Position numbers and translations under genes: made by a program
Assembly: GCF_009495755.1 (NCBI RefSeq)
Contig: NZ_WIBJ01000030.1
Location: 1-64,000 of the forward strand
Direction: 5' to 3'
Source: Flavobacterium sp. LMO8
Lineage (GTDB): Bacteria; Bacteroidota; Bacteroidia; Flavobacteriales; Flavobacteriaceae
DNA: 64,000 nucleotides
Shown here: positions 1 to 7,637 of the stretch, piece after piece
Layout: each line of letters starts with the position of its first letter
How positions within the stretch are numbered: the first letter of the stretch is position 1
Notes under the pieces: generated by a model
What the model was told of the DNA's origin: nothing
What the model saw: only the letters and a program-made list of their open reading frames with translations
Database searches by the model: none

Positions 1-522
1 ATGAAGAAAATTATTTTATTATCGGTTTTGTTTTTTGGGTTCACTACTATAAAAGCTCAAGAAAATATTGTTAAAGCGAGTGTCGTTTTTGGTAATGCTG
101 GTATTCAATACGAAAGATCTTTGTCCCAACATTTTTCTTTAGCAGCCCAAGCAGGATACGGTTTTACTTTTATTTCCACACCAGTTGAGGAAAATGAGCT
201 AACTACTGGTTTAGCATATTCAATTGAAGGAAGGTATTATTTTTCATCTTCAAAGGACAAGTTAACTGGTTGGCACATAGGTCCGTCTGTAAATTTTATT
301 GATACAAAAGGTAAAAATGATTATAAATATAACACTAAAATATATGGTGTAACTGGAGGAAATCAATGGATATTTGATTCAAAATTTACACTTGAATTTG
401 TTGTGTCTGTTGGTTATAGAACAGTTGATTCGCCTGATGTGAATTTAAATTTGAATACAACTTATAAAAAAGATTTTGATATAATGCCCTCTGCTGGTGT
501 TTCCTTCGGATACGCTTTTTAA
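1..522 (+). CDS. small outer-membrane beta-barrel protein, function unknown
   Basis: A 173-residue protein that starts at the first base of the window. Residues 1-20 form a signal peptide ending in IKAQ, so the mature protein is exported. The remainder alternates polar and hydrophobic residues and ends in GVSFGYAF; a C-terminal aromatic residue after an amphipathic strand is typical of outer-membrane barrels inserted by the BAM complex. The length fits a small barrel of about eight strands. No enzymatic motif is visible and I do not recognise a specific family. The complete signal peptide argues that the gene is not truncated, although its promoter lies outside the window. Confidence 0.75.
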   Translation: MKKIILLSVLFFGFTTIKAQENIVKASVVFGNAGIQYERSLSQHFSLAAQAGYGFTFISTPVEENELTTGLAYSIEGRYYFSSSKDKLTGWHIGPSVNFIDTKGKNDYKYNTKIYGVTGGNQWIFDSKFTLEFVVSVGYRTVDSPDVNLNLNTTYKKDFDIMPSAGVSFGYAF

Positions 523-542
523 CAAGTTATTTATCAGATATA

Positions 543-682
543 TTAAATCAAACCCGTTCTCTTAACATCGCCTCAACTTTCGGTTCTTGACCTCGGATTT
601 TTTATGCAATTTCATTGCTTATTCGGTGTCGCATTTTGAAAGGGCATTTTTTTGAATTTTGTAGTAACGTCTTTGTTTAAAA
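543..682 (-). pseudogene. decayed 3' fragment of an M3 oligopeptidase gene
   Basis: Read on the minus strand, this stretch aligns along its whole length with the 3' end of the intact M3 peptidase gene at 4644-4786. One frame still encodes RGQEPKVEAML, against RGQEPKVEALL in the intact protein. A one-base deletion just upstream of this motif (a six-T run near 599-604) breaks the frame and other substitutions have accumulated. No upstream part of the gene remains; the homology stops at the palindromic repeat at 685-717. It is a relic of a second M3 gene copy. Confidence 0.8.
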
Positions 683-684
683 TT

Positions 685-717
685 AATCCTGACAGGTTTT
701 TAAAACCTGTCAGGATT
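685..717. repeat. perfect palindromic repeat, CCTGACAGG family, copy 1
   Basis: Two 16-bp arms (AATCCTGACAGGTTTT and its exact reverse complement) flank a single T. Each arm contains CCTGACAGG, itself a palindrome around its central A. A near-identical element lies at 4605-4637. Transcribed, it would form a very strong hairpin and could end transcription of the minus-strand genes that finish at 724. The second copy suggests a dispersed repeat rather than a locus-specific terminator. Confidence 0.85.
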
Positions 718-723
718 GTGAAT

Positions 724-1110
724 TTATCCATTAATAACAATTCGTTGTTCTACTTGTGCTTGACTTGCTTTTCGTTTTCCTCTAAAGAAAAAATACAAGT
801 TTAAGAACAGCATCAATCCTAAATAAATTGAAAATCCGCCAATTTTGTAACTCAGTTTTTCAATTAAAACTTGGTAACTATTGTCATACATATTCATTTC
901 TAAAATCATTAAAGCAAAGCCTAAATTCAATAAATAAAATCCAGTTTCGAATAGTTTGTTGGTTGCATTGGCGATTTCTTCTCGACCTTTAAAAATATCC
1001 AACATATAAATTTTACTGTTTTTAAAAAGCGTTTTTGAAACATAGTAGGTTAAAAATAAGGCAATGGGAAGATAAATTGCATAACCGATTAAAATTTTTG
1101 TAGTTTCCAT
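724..1110 (-). CDS. small integral membrane protein, paralogue of its upstream neighbour
   Basis: A 128-residue protein with three predicted membrane helices (about residues 7-25, 57-73 and 92-108) and a basic tail. It is similar to the neighbouring protein at 1122-1466: both share the sequence YLLNLGF/Y in the second helix and the same helix layout, so the pair arose by duplication. It is the last gene of a minus-strand operon that begins with the GbsR/MarR regulator at 3273. No functional motif is visible; the role is unknown. Confidence 0.7.
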   Translation of the reverse strand: METTKILIGYAIYLPIALFLTYYVSKTLFKNSKIYMLDIFKGREEIANATNKLFETGFYLLNLGFALMILEMNMYDNSYQVLIEKLSYKIGGFSIYLGLMLFLNLYFFFRGKRKASQAQVEQRIVING

Positions 1111-1121
1111 AATACGAGTGT

Positions 1122-1466
1122 TTAAATTAATTTTTTAATGTAATTCGTTAATAAAATAATATTGATGTAATGCATTACGGCAATCGCAATAATAATGAAA
1201 GCCGATTTTGAGGTTATCACTTCAATGAGTTGCGTGGTACTTTCAATTTGTTCCCAAGAAATGATCGTCATCGCACAATAACCTAAGTTCAAAAGATAAT
1301 ATCCAACCAAAAGCAATTGATTTATTTTATGACACAAGTCTTCGTGATTAGGAATCAATTGCGAAACGAAAATGTTTCCATTTTGATAACAGACTTTTCC
1401 AACTTTGACAATGATGATGGCTGTAATGCTAAAATAGATTAGGTAGGCGATGATGTTGAGGTTCAT
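1122..1466 (-). CDS. small integral membrane protein, function unknown
   Basis: A 114-residue hydrophobic protein with three predicted membrane helices. It is the paralogue of the protein at 724-1110, with YYLLNLGY in the corresponding helix. Its start codon overlaps the stop of the upstream SDR gene in an ATGA arrangement (1463-1466), which implies translational coupling. The shared operon suggests it works with the SDR protein and its sister protein at the membrane, but the sequence gives no biochemical clue. Confidence 0.7.
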   Translation of the reverse strand: MNLNIIAYLIYFSITAIIIVKVGKVCYQNGNIFVSQLIPNHEDLCHKINQLLLVGYYLLNLGYCAMTIISWEQIESTTQLIEVITSKSAFIIIAIAVMHYINIILLTNYIKKLI

Positions 1467-2371
1467 GATAATAAGTTTTTGAACGTTTCATCTAAATCAC
1501 TAAACTCAAATTCAAATCCGTTCTCTGTTAATCGTTTTGGGATGACATTTCTACTTTTTAAAACTAATTCGGTTTCTGTTTTGATGAATTTTGCTCCAAT
1601 TTCAAGCATTGATTTTGAGATTGGTAATCCAAACGGAATTCCAATTGATTTTTGAAGTTTTTTCATGAATGCTTCATTGCGAATCGGTTTTGGAGAAACA
1701 ACATTGATGCTCTCAGAAAGTTCTTTTTCGATTATAAATTCGACAGCTCTTGCAAAATCTTTTTCATGAATCCAACTAACAAATTGACTTCCATTTCCGT
1801 TTTTTCCACCTAAACCATATTGTGTTAGTTTTTTCAATGGAATAAAAGCGCCTCCATTTTTACCTAATACAATTGAAGTTCTAATCGCTGTTTTCAATGT
1901 GTTTGGTGTATCAATTTCATAGAATATTTTTTCCCAAGATTTGGCAACGTTCATAGAAAAATCATTGCCAATTTCTCCTGTATATTCATCCATTTCTTTA
2001 TCTTCTGAATGACGATAAATAGTTGCAGTTGATGAGTTGATAAAATGTTTTGGTGGATTTGCACATTGTAAAATGGCTTCGTTTAAAATTTTGGTACTAT
2101 CAATTCTTGAAGCTAAAATTTCAGCTTTATTTTTTTCGGTATATCTACAATCAACGGATTTTCCAGCTAAGTTTATGACAACATCTGTGTTTTCTAATTC
2201 TTTCTCCCAGCCTGAAAATGATTTAGCATCCCAATTTACATATTTAATTTTGTTTTTAATTCTTGATTTTCCTCGGGTTAGGATTACGATTTCTTCAAAT
2301 TTATTATTGAAATGTTGGATTAAAACGTTTCCTAAAAAGCCTGTTCCTGATGCAATTATTAGTTTTTTCAT
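1463..2371 (-). CDS. TIGR01777 family epimerase-like SDR protein
   Basis: A 302-residue extended short-chain dehydrogenase/reductase of the TIGR01777 (YfcH-like) family. The N-terminal nucleotide-binding loop is GTGFLG (residues about 9-14), followed by NLAGKSVD and a STATIYRHSE segment where catalytic SDR residues normally lie. The C-terminal part, RNVIPKRLTENGFEF, matches the DUF1731 tail of this family. These proteins bind NAD(P)-type cofactors; the substrate is not known. The gene overlaps both neighbours by 1-4 bases, placing it in the centre of the regulator-led operon. Confidence 0.88.
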   Translation of the reverse strand: MKKLIIASGTGFLGNVLIQHFNNKFEEIVILTRGKSRIKNKIKYVNWDAKSFSGWEKELENTDVVINLAGKSVDCRYTEKNKAEILASRIDSTKILNEAILQCANPPKHFINSSTATIYRHSEDKEMDEYTGEIGNDFSMNVAKSWEKIFYEIDTPNTLKTAIRTSIVLGKNGGAFIPLKKLTQYGLGGKNGNGSQFVSWIHEKDFARAVEFIIEKELSESINVVSPKPIRNEAFMKKLQKSIGIPFGLPISKSMLEIGAKFIKTETELVLKSRNVIPKRLTENGFEFEFSDLDETFKNLLS

Positions 2372-2709
2372 TATTTTGTAATATTATATTTAGAATTTGA
2401 GAAACTACAATAGTTTAAATACAGATTAAATATTGCAATAATTAAGCACGAATTGAAATATAGTTTGCCTATAAACAAAAAGTATAAATAGACTAATAGC
2501 CAATAAATAAAATATAAAATCAATAGTTTTTGGTTACGATTAATAGTATGAAAAGTTATTCCTAATGATAAGGAGATTTGATAAAAACCAATAAACAATA
2601 AAAGGAGTAAATTCTCATCGGTGTTTTCAAAATTTAAATTACTGTATAAAGTTTCAATTAAGAATATTGAAAGTAATATTGCATTAATTATGAATGTTAT
2701 TTTTCTCAT
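2371..2709 (-). CDS. small membrane protein, function unknown
   Basis: A 112-residue, strongly hydrophobic protein with about four short membrane helices and a short basic C-terminus. Its stop codon overlaps the SDR start by one base, and it follows the regulator gene after 60 bp, so it is probably the second gene of the operon. It is not clearly related to the paralogous pair further downstream. No motif was recognised. Confidence 0.6.
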   Translation of the reverse strand: MRKITFIINAILLSIFLIETLYSNLNFENTDENLLLLLFIGFYQISLSLGITFHTINRNQKLLILYFIYWLLVYLYFLFIGKLYFNSCLIIAIFNLYLNYCSFSNSKYNITK

Positions 2710-2724
2710 ATTATCTATTATTTT

Positions 2725-2750
2725 AAACTTTCAGAAATAATTGAAAGTTT
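2725..2750. promoter_or_regulatory. inverted repeat between regulator and target genes
   Basis: AAACTTTCA and its exact reverse complement TGAAAGTTT are separated by 8 nt, between the stop of the GbsR/MarR gene and the next gene of the operon. The same TGAAAGTTT word occurs in the regulator's own promoter at 3339-3347, with a variant at 3322-3330. It could be an operator for the encoded regulator or a hairpin that adjusts downstream expression. Confidence 0.5.
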
Positions 2751-2769
2751 TGATTAAATTTTTTTATTT

Positions 2770-3273
2770 CTATTTCATGATTTTAACAACCAATTTTGCC
2801 AACCAATTGTCTTTGTATTCTGTGATTTTATCCAAAACGTTATCGGCTTTTAATACGAAGTCGTATAATTTTGTGGTTTGATTTACGAAATGTTTTTCTG
2901 CTTCTGTGTTGTCTGATTTTATAGAAGAAACTTCTTTTAAAACTTTCAGGGCTGGTTTGATTTCGCGTTTGCTTCTCTCTCTTGAAATTTTTACGGCTAA
3001 TTCATCTAAATCTTTTTCGGCTGTGAAAAATTCACGTCTTTCGCCCGCTTTGTATTCTTTGTACACGATGCCCCAATCCATTAAAGCTCTTAAATTCATT
3101 GAAGCATTACCGCGCGAAATTTGTAATTCTTCCATAATGTCTTCCATAGAAACAGGTTCGTGCGAAACCATCAACAACGCATGAATTTGTGCCATGGTTT
3201 TGTTAATGCCCCATTGAGAGCCTAAAGCTCCCCATGTTTGTACAAATTTATTTTTTGCTTCTTTGAATTCCAT
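2770..3273 (-). CDS. GbsR/MarR-type winged-helix transcriptional regulator
   Basis: A 167-residue DNA-binding protein of the GbsR/MarR class. The winged helix lies around residues 25-90: MEDIMEELQISRGNASMNLR is the helix-turn-helix, followed by the wing. The C-terminal half is helical and probably dimerises. I chose the ATG at 3273; a longer in-frame reading from TTG at 3303 would start inside the -7 promoter element at 3301-3308 and so cannot be translated from that promoter. As first gene of the operon it probably controls the downstream SDR and membrane proteins and itself. The ligand is unknown. Confidence 0.85.
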   Translation of the reverse strand: MEFKEAKNKFVQTWGALGSQWGINKTMAQIHALLMVSHEPVSMEDIMEELQISRGNASMNLRALMDWGIVYKEYKAGERREFFTAEKDLDELAVKISRERSKREIKPALKVLKEVSSIKSDNTEAEKHFVNQTTKLYDFVLKADNVLDKITEYKDNWLAKLVVKIMK

Positions 3274-3300
3274 TTTGATGGTTATTTCATTTTGATAGGA

Positions 3301-3332
3301 CAAAGATATATAAAAGTTTTTAAAGTTTCAAA
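3301..3332 (-). promoter_or_regulatory. promoter of the regulator-led operon
   Basis: On the minus strand TTTG (3332-3329), a 20-nt spacer and TATCTTTG (3308-3301) fit the Bacteroidota consensus TTG-N19-TAnnTTTG. AAAGTTTCA (3322-3330) overlaps the -33 element and TGAAAGTTT lies just upstream (3339-3347). These words resemble the inverted repeat at 2725-2750, consistent with autoregulation. Confidence 0.65.
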
Positions 3333-3376
3333 AAAAAATGAAAGTTTGTTGTTTTGATTGTAAAAAGTTTAATATT

Positions 3377-3470
3377 GGTGAATGTAATCTCCGAAAAATA
3401 TATAAATTTGGTGAATATAATCACCAAAAAATATATAAATTTGGTGAATAGAAATAAAATATATAAATTT
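3377..3470 (+). repeat. three direct repeats, each carrying a promoter-like box, upstream of the DUF4143 ATPase
   Basis: Three tandem units begin at 3377 (33 bp), 3410 (33 bp) and 3443 (28 bp). Each starts with GGTGAAT and ends with ATATATAAATTT, so each creates a TAAATTTG box (3403, 3436, 3464). In the second unit TTGGTGA-N6-TCACCAA (3408-3427) is a perfect inverted repeat; in the first it is imperfect, and in the third the right arm is lost. The last unit gives a good promoter: TTG 3441-3443, 20-nt spacer, TAAATTTG 3464-3471, 15 bp before the ATG. The palindrome probably acts as an operator. Confidence 0.75.
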
Positions 3471-3486
3471 GTTTAAAATTTAAGGT

Positions 3487-4602
3487 ATGATTTTTAGAGA
3501 TTTAGCAGCTAATTTGGAGGCAAAATTACACAAAGGAAAAGTTATTGTGTTAATTGGTCCAAGACAAGTAGGAAAAACAACTTTAGTTAATTCCATTTTA
3601 AAAGATAAAGAGTATTTGTTTTTGGATGGGGATGATAATACTGTAACCGAAACTTTAGCTAATGCTAATACCGAAATTTTGAAAAGTATTATTGGTAATC
3701 ATAAATATATTTTTATTGATGAGGTGCAACGTATTCCAAATATTGGACTGAAGTTGAAAATTATAGTAGATCAAATAAAAAATGTGCAAGTTATTGTTAG
3801 CGGATCTTCTTCTTTAGATATTAATAATGTTACGCAAGAGCCATTAACAGGTAGAAAATTCGAGTTTCATATGTTTCCCGTTTCATGGAAGGAATTTGAA
3901 AGTAGTGTAGGTTACATGAAGGCGCAACAACAACTTGAAATTCGATTATTGTTCGGAATGTATCCAGATGTTATCAATAATTTTGGTAATGAATATGAAA
4001 TCTTGAAAAATTTGGTTTCGAGTTATTTGTACAAAGATATTTTGGCTTTGGCAGACATTAGAAAATCAGAAGTTTTAGAGAAAATTTTACGTGCTCTCGC
4101 CATGCAAGTAGGAAGTGAAGTTAGCTATAACGAAATTGCTCAGTTGGTTGGAGTTGATAAAAACACTGTAAATAACTACATTGATTTGTTGGAGAAAAGC
4201 TTTGTAATTTTCCGTTTGACAAGTTTTTCAAGAAATATTCGAAACGAAATTAAAGCCAACAAAAAAATATACTTTTACGATAATGGTGTGATGAATACGA
4301 TAATTGGTAATTTCAATACTTTAGAATTTAGACAAGATAAAGGTGCATTGTGGGAAAATTTTTTAGTTTCTGAACGAATAAAACAATTGTCTTATACACA
4401 AAGTATAGCCAAGCCTTATTTTTGGAGAACAACAACCCAACAAGAAATAGATTATGTAGAAATCAATGCGGATGAGGTAAGTGCTTTTGAATTCAAATGG
4501 GCAACTACTAAAAAAGCGAAATTACCAAAATCTTTTTCGGATGCGTATAACCCAAGTTTTTTGGTGGTGAATAAGGATAATTTTAGAGAATTTTTGAAGT
4601 GA
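3487..4602 (+). CDS. AAA+ ATPase with C-terminal DUF4143 domain
   Basis: A 371-residue cytoplasmic ATPase. Walker A is GPRQVGKTT (residues about 24-32) and Walker B is YIFIDEVQRI (about 78-87). A winged-helix segment follows near 210-250 (YNEIAQLVGVDKNTVNNYI). The C-terminal DUF4143 region contains EIDYVEI then EFKW, the D...ExK layout of PD-(D/E)xK nuclease-like folds. Such proteins are common, mobile and variable in Bacteroidota; their function is not established, and roles in stress, toxin-antitoxin systems or defence have been discussed. It stands alone, with its own repeated promoter and a palindromic repeat just after the stop. Confidence 0.88.
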   Translation: MIFRDLAANLEAKLHKGKVIVLIGPRQVGKTTLVNSILKDKEYLFLDGDDNTVTETLANANTEILKSIIGNHKYIFIDEVQRIPNIGLKLKIIVDQIKNVQVIVSGSSSLDINNVTQEPLTGRKFEFHMFPVSWKEFESSVGYMKAQQQLEIRLLFGMYPDVINNFGNEYEILKNLVSSYLYKDILALADIRKSEVLEKILRALAMQVGSEVSYNEIAQLVGVDKNTVNNYIDLLEKSFVIFRLTSFSRNIRNEIKANKKIYFYDNGVMNTIIGNFNTLEFRQDKGALWENFLVSERIKQLSYTQSIAKPYFWRTTTQQEIDYVEINADEVSAFEFKWATTKKAKLPKSFSDAYNPSFLVVNKDNFREFLK

Positions 4603-4604
4603 TT

Positions 4605-4637
4605 AAACCTGACAGGTTTCGAAAACCTGTCAGGTTT
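4605..4637. repeat. palindromic repeat, CCTGACAGG family, copy 2
   Basis: AAACCTGACAGGTTT (4605-4619) and its exact reverse complement (4623-4637) flank CGA. It shares the core of the element at 685-717. It sits between two converging genes, three bases after the ATPase stop and six bases before the end of the peptidase gene, so it can serve as a bidirectional terminator. Confidence 0.85.
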
Positions 4638-4643
4638 GATGTT

Positions 4644-6668
4644 TTACAAAAGCCCAGCCCTTTTCAACAAAGCCTCTACTTTCGGCTCCTGACCTCTGAA
4701 TTTTTTGTACAATTCCATTGGTAATTCGGTTCCACCTTTTGAAAGAACGTTGTCTTTGAATTTGGTTGCGACTTCTTTATTGAAAATTCCTTTTTCTTGG
4801 AAATACGCAAATGCATCAGCATCTAAAACTTCCGCCCATTTGTAGCTGTAATATCCCGAAGAATAACCGCCTTGAAAAATATGTGAAAATGAAGTACTCA
4901 TACAATTTTCGGCTACATCTGGATACAAACTTGTGCCTTCCATCGCTTGTTTTTCAAAGGCCTTTACATCGTCAATAGTTTGTGATTTTCCGTGATACTT
5001 CATGTCTAAAATTCCGAAACTCAATTGACGTAACGTAGCCATTCCTTCTAAGAAACTCGCACTTTCTTTGATTTTTTCTACATACTGTTGCTGAATAATT
5101 TCACCTGTTTCGTAATGTTTGGCAAATAAAGCCAATGCTTCAGGCTCGTAACACCAGTTTTCCATCACTTGACTTGGTAATTCCACAAAATCCCAATACA
5201 CCGAAGTGCCAGATAAACTTGGATAAGTTGTATTGGCTAACATTCCATGTAACGCATGTCCAAATTCGTGAAACAATGTCGTTACTTCGTTAAAAGTTAA
5301 TAATGATGGTTTTGTTTCTGTTGGCGGTGTGAAATTGCACACGATAGAAACATATGGTCGTTCGTTGATTCCGTCCTTAATATACTGTGGTTTGTAAGAT
5401 GTCATCCAAGCGCCATTTCGTTTTCCTTTTCTTGGGAAGAAGTCTGAATAAAAAACAGCTACTAATTTTCCTTCGAAATCTAATACTTCAAAAGTTTGAA
5501 CGTCTTCATGGTATTTATCAATATCAAAAACTTCTTTAAACGTGATTCCGAATAACTTTTCAGCGATAGTGAATGCTCCGTTCAATACATTTTCCAATTT
5601 GAAATATGGTTTCAACAACTCATCATCCAAACTGAATAATTTTTGTTTCAATTTTTCTGAATAATAGGCGCCATCCCATTTTTCTAATTGGTCAATTCCA
5701 TCCAACTCTTTTGCGAAAGCGGTTAATTCAGCAAATTCTTTTTGAGCCGCTGGTTTTGCTTTTTCCAATAAATCATTCAAAAACGATTGTACTTTTTCCG
5801 GATTTTGCGCCATTCGTTCTTCCAAAACAAAATGTGAATGTGATTGATAACCCAATAAATTTGCACGTTTGTGACGTAATTCCACAATGCGTTTTACGTT
5901 TTCTTTATTATCGAATTCATTATCTTGAAACGATTTTTTTCCTGCAGCAATAGCAATTTCTTTTCGCAATTCACGATTTTGAACGTAGGTTACGAAAGGT
6001 AAATAACTTGGAAAATCTAAAGTGAAAACCCAACCTTCCAAATTTTTTGATTTAGCCAAACTCGCTGCCATTTCTTTAGCACCATCAGGTAAACCTTTTA
6101 AATCGGCTTCATTGGTTATATGTAATTGATAGTTGTTGGTTTCAGCCAAAACATTTTCACCAAAAGTTAGTTTGATTTTTGCTAACTCGGTATCAATTTC
6201 GCGTAATTTTAATTTGTCTTCTTCATTAAGTAACGCTCCATTTCGAGAAAAACCTTTGAATTTTTTGTCTAATAAAGTCGCTTGTTCGGTAGTTAATGTT
6301 AAACTATCTTTTTGATCATAAACGGCTTTTACTCGTATGAATAAATCTTCATTCAAAGCAATATCATTACTGAATGCTGTAATTAATGGAGAAACTTCTT
6401 GTGCGATTTTTTGCATTTCATCACAAGTTTCTGCCGAATTCAAATTGAAGAAAATATTGGACAATCTATCCAATTGTTCGCCTGAATAATCCAAAGCTTC
6501 AATTGTATTCGAAAAAGTAGGTGTTTCTGTGTTTTTTACGATACTATCGATTTCAGTACGAGCTAGTTCAATGGTTTTCTCAAACGCAACTTTGTATTCT
6601 AAAAGATTAATCTTACTAAACGGAGCTGTATTGTGCTTTGTTGTAAATTTTTTTAAAAAAAGTTCCAT
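4644..6668 (-). CDS. M3 family metallopeptidase (oligopeptidase A / Dcp type)
   Basis: A 674-residue zinc metallopeptidase of family M3, without signal peptide and therefore probably cytoplasmic. The zinc motif HEFGH is at residues 467-471 and the third ligand lies in the DFVELPSQ segment about 25 residues later. The length is that of oligopeptidase A / peptidyl-dipeptidase enzymes, which clear short peptides during protein turnover. The protein ends in RGQEPKVEALLKRAGLL, the part duplicated as a relic at 543-682. It appears to be transcribed alone. Confidence 0.93.
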   Translation of the reverse strand: MELFLKKFTTKHNTAPFSKINLLEYKVAFEKTIELARTEIDSIVKNTETPTFSNTIEALDYSGEQLDRLSNIFFNLNSAETCDEMQKIAQEVSPLITAFSNDIALNEDLFIRVKAVYDQKDSLTLTTEQATLLDKKFKGFSRNGALLNEEDKLKLREIDTELAKIKLTFGENVLAETNNYQLHITNEADLKGLPDGAKEMAASLAKSKNLEGWVFTLDFPSYLPFVTYVQNRELRKEIAIAAGKKSFQDNEFDNKENVKRIVELRHKRANLLGYQSHSHFVLEERMAQNPEKVQSFLNDLLEKAKPAAQKEFAELTAFAKELDGIDQLEKWDGAYYSEKLKQKLFSLDDELLKPYFKLENVLNGAFTIAEKLFGITFKEVFDIDKYHEDVQTFEVLDFEGKLVAVFYSDFFPRKGKRNGAWMTSYKPQYIKDGINERPYVSIVCNFTPPTETKPSLLTFNEVTTLFHEFGHALHGMLANTTYPSLSGTSVYWDFVELPSQVMENWCYEPEALALFAKHYETGEIIQQQYVEKIKESASFLEGMATLRQLSFGILDMKYHGKSQTIDDVKAFEKQAMEGTSLYPDVAENCMSTSFSHIFQGGYSSGYYSYKWAEVLDADAFAYFQEKGIFNKEVATKFKDNVLSKGGTELPMELYKKFRGQEPKVEALLKRAGLL

Positions 6669-6792
6669 AAAAATTTGTTTTTATCGATAAAGTGTATAAT
6701 TTTGTCGACGAAATGATGTTGAAACATCCTTTTTGCCCCAAATCAGAGAGAGAGTAGAATTTTTTTATAGTTGTCACTTAATTGTGAGTAGA

Positions 6793-6820
6793 AATCCCGA
6801 ATTAGCAATAACTCGGGATT
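6793..6820. terminator. terminator hairpin downstream of purE
   Basis: AATCCCGA and TCGGGATT pair around a 12-nt loop, followed on the minus strand by an A/T-rich tract and located nine bases beyond the purE stop. It should end the purE transcript. The remainder of 6669-6828 holds only the M3 peptidase promoter region; no other feature was seen. Confidence 0.65.
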
Positions 6821-6828
6821 TTCTATTT

Positions 6829-7311
6829 TTATTTTAAACCTTCAGAAGCTTTTAAAACCGCTTGTTTCAATCCTTCTTTGTAGGCGATGATTTTATCTAA
6901 GACACATTTATCAGAACTTCCGATAATTTGTGCGGCTAAGATTCCAGCATTTTTAGCGCCATTTAATGCAACAGTTGCTACAGGAACGCCACCTGGCATT
7001 TGTAAAATAGATAAAACAGAATCCCAACCATCGATTGAATTGCTCGATTTTACAGGAACTCCTATTACAGGAAGTGGCGACATTGAAGCAACCATTCCAG
7101 GTAAATGAGCTGCACCACCAGCACCAGCAATAATTACCGAAATACCTCTTTCGTGTGCATTTTTACTGAAATCAAATAGTTTTTCAGGTGTTCTGTGTGC
7201 CGAAACAATATCTACTTCGGTTTCGATATCAAATCCTTTTAATATGTCGATGGCTTCTTGCATTACCGGCATATCCGAAATGCTTCCCATTATTATTGCT
7301 ACTTTACTCAT
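6829..7311 (-). CDS. purE: N5-carboxyaminoimidazole ribonucleotide mutase (class I PurE)
   Basis: A 160-residue enzyme that converts N5-CAIR to CAIR in purine synthesis, directly after the PurK step. Visible signatures are GSISDMP (9-15), SAHRTP (37-42) with the catalytic His39, and AGAGGAAHLPG. It has the length and motifs of the bacterial class I mutase, which forms an octamer. It lies downstream of purK with one small membrane-protein gene between them, and a heptameric repeat abuts its start codon. Confidence 0.96.
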   Translation of the reverse strand: MSKVAIIMGSISDMPVMQEAIDILKGFDIETEVDIVSAHRTPEKLFDFSKNAHERGISVIIAGAGGAAHLPGMVASMSPLPVIGVPVKSSNSIDGWDSVLSILQMPGGVPVATVALNGAKNAGILAAQIIGSSDKCVLDKIIAYKEGLKQAVLKASEGLK

Positions 7312-7345
7312 GTTTATTGTTTATTGTTTATGGTTTGTTGTTTAT
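7311..7345 (+). repeat. heptameric tandem array, unit TGTTTAT
   Basis: Five consecutive 7-bp units: TGTTTAT three times, GGTTTGT, then TGTTTAT. It begins at the last base of the purE start codon and runs through the stop codon and 3' end of the neighbouring small gene, whose C-terminal residues (QQTINNKQ) it encodes. It is one of several arrays in this window with a 7-bp period but a different unit. Confidence 0.85.
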
Positions 7346-7619
7346 AGTTTTTTAAAGTAATAAATAAAAGCACTATAATCCAAAAGATTAAATAATTGTA
7401 AATTAAGTTTTTCGGAAAGCTTCCATGTTGAAGTTCGTAGCAATTTTTAAAACTTTTAACTTCAAATTGATGATAAATTTCAAATGGAAATCCAAAACTC
7501 ATTTCAGGAAAAGTCCCTTGTAATTTGTTATAAATGATTGAATAAATTAACATGGAAAAATTAATCACACAAAATGTGACAAATGAATAAAAACTTATTT
7601 TTAAAAATTGTTTTATCAT
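7314..7619 (-). CDS. small membrane protein between purK and purE
   Basis: A 101-residue protein with two membrane helices (about residues 8-30 and 78-93) and an intervening region. I chose the ATG at 7619 rather than an in-frame TTG six bases upstream. The C-terminal tail NYKQQTINNKQ is encoded by the heptameric repeat at 7311-7345, so the 3' end of the gene may have been reshaped by repeat growth. No family was recognised and nothing links it to purine synthesis except position. Confidence 0.55.
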   Translation of the reverse strand: MIKQFLKISFYSFVTFCVINFSMLIYSIIYNKLQGTFPEMSFGFPFEIYHQFEVKSFKNCYELQHGSFPKNLIYNYLIFWIIVLLFITLKNYKQQTINNKQ

Positions 7620-7637
7620 TTTCAAATCTTCAAATTA

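Noticed and set aside
2037..2381. Open frame on the plus strand across the SDR gene
   Set aside because: It is the antisense shadow of a clearly conserved SDR protein, with no family signature of its own.
3273..3303. Longer TTG start for the GbsR/MarR regulator
   Set aside because: The TTG lies inside the -7 promoter box, so that start cannot be in the mRNA from this promoter.
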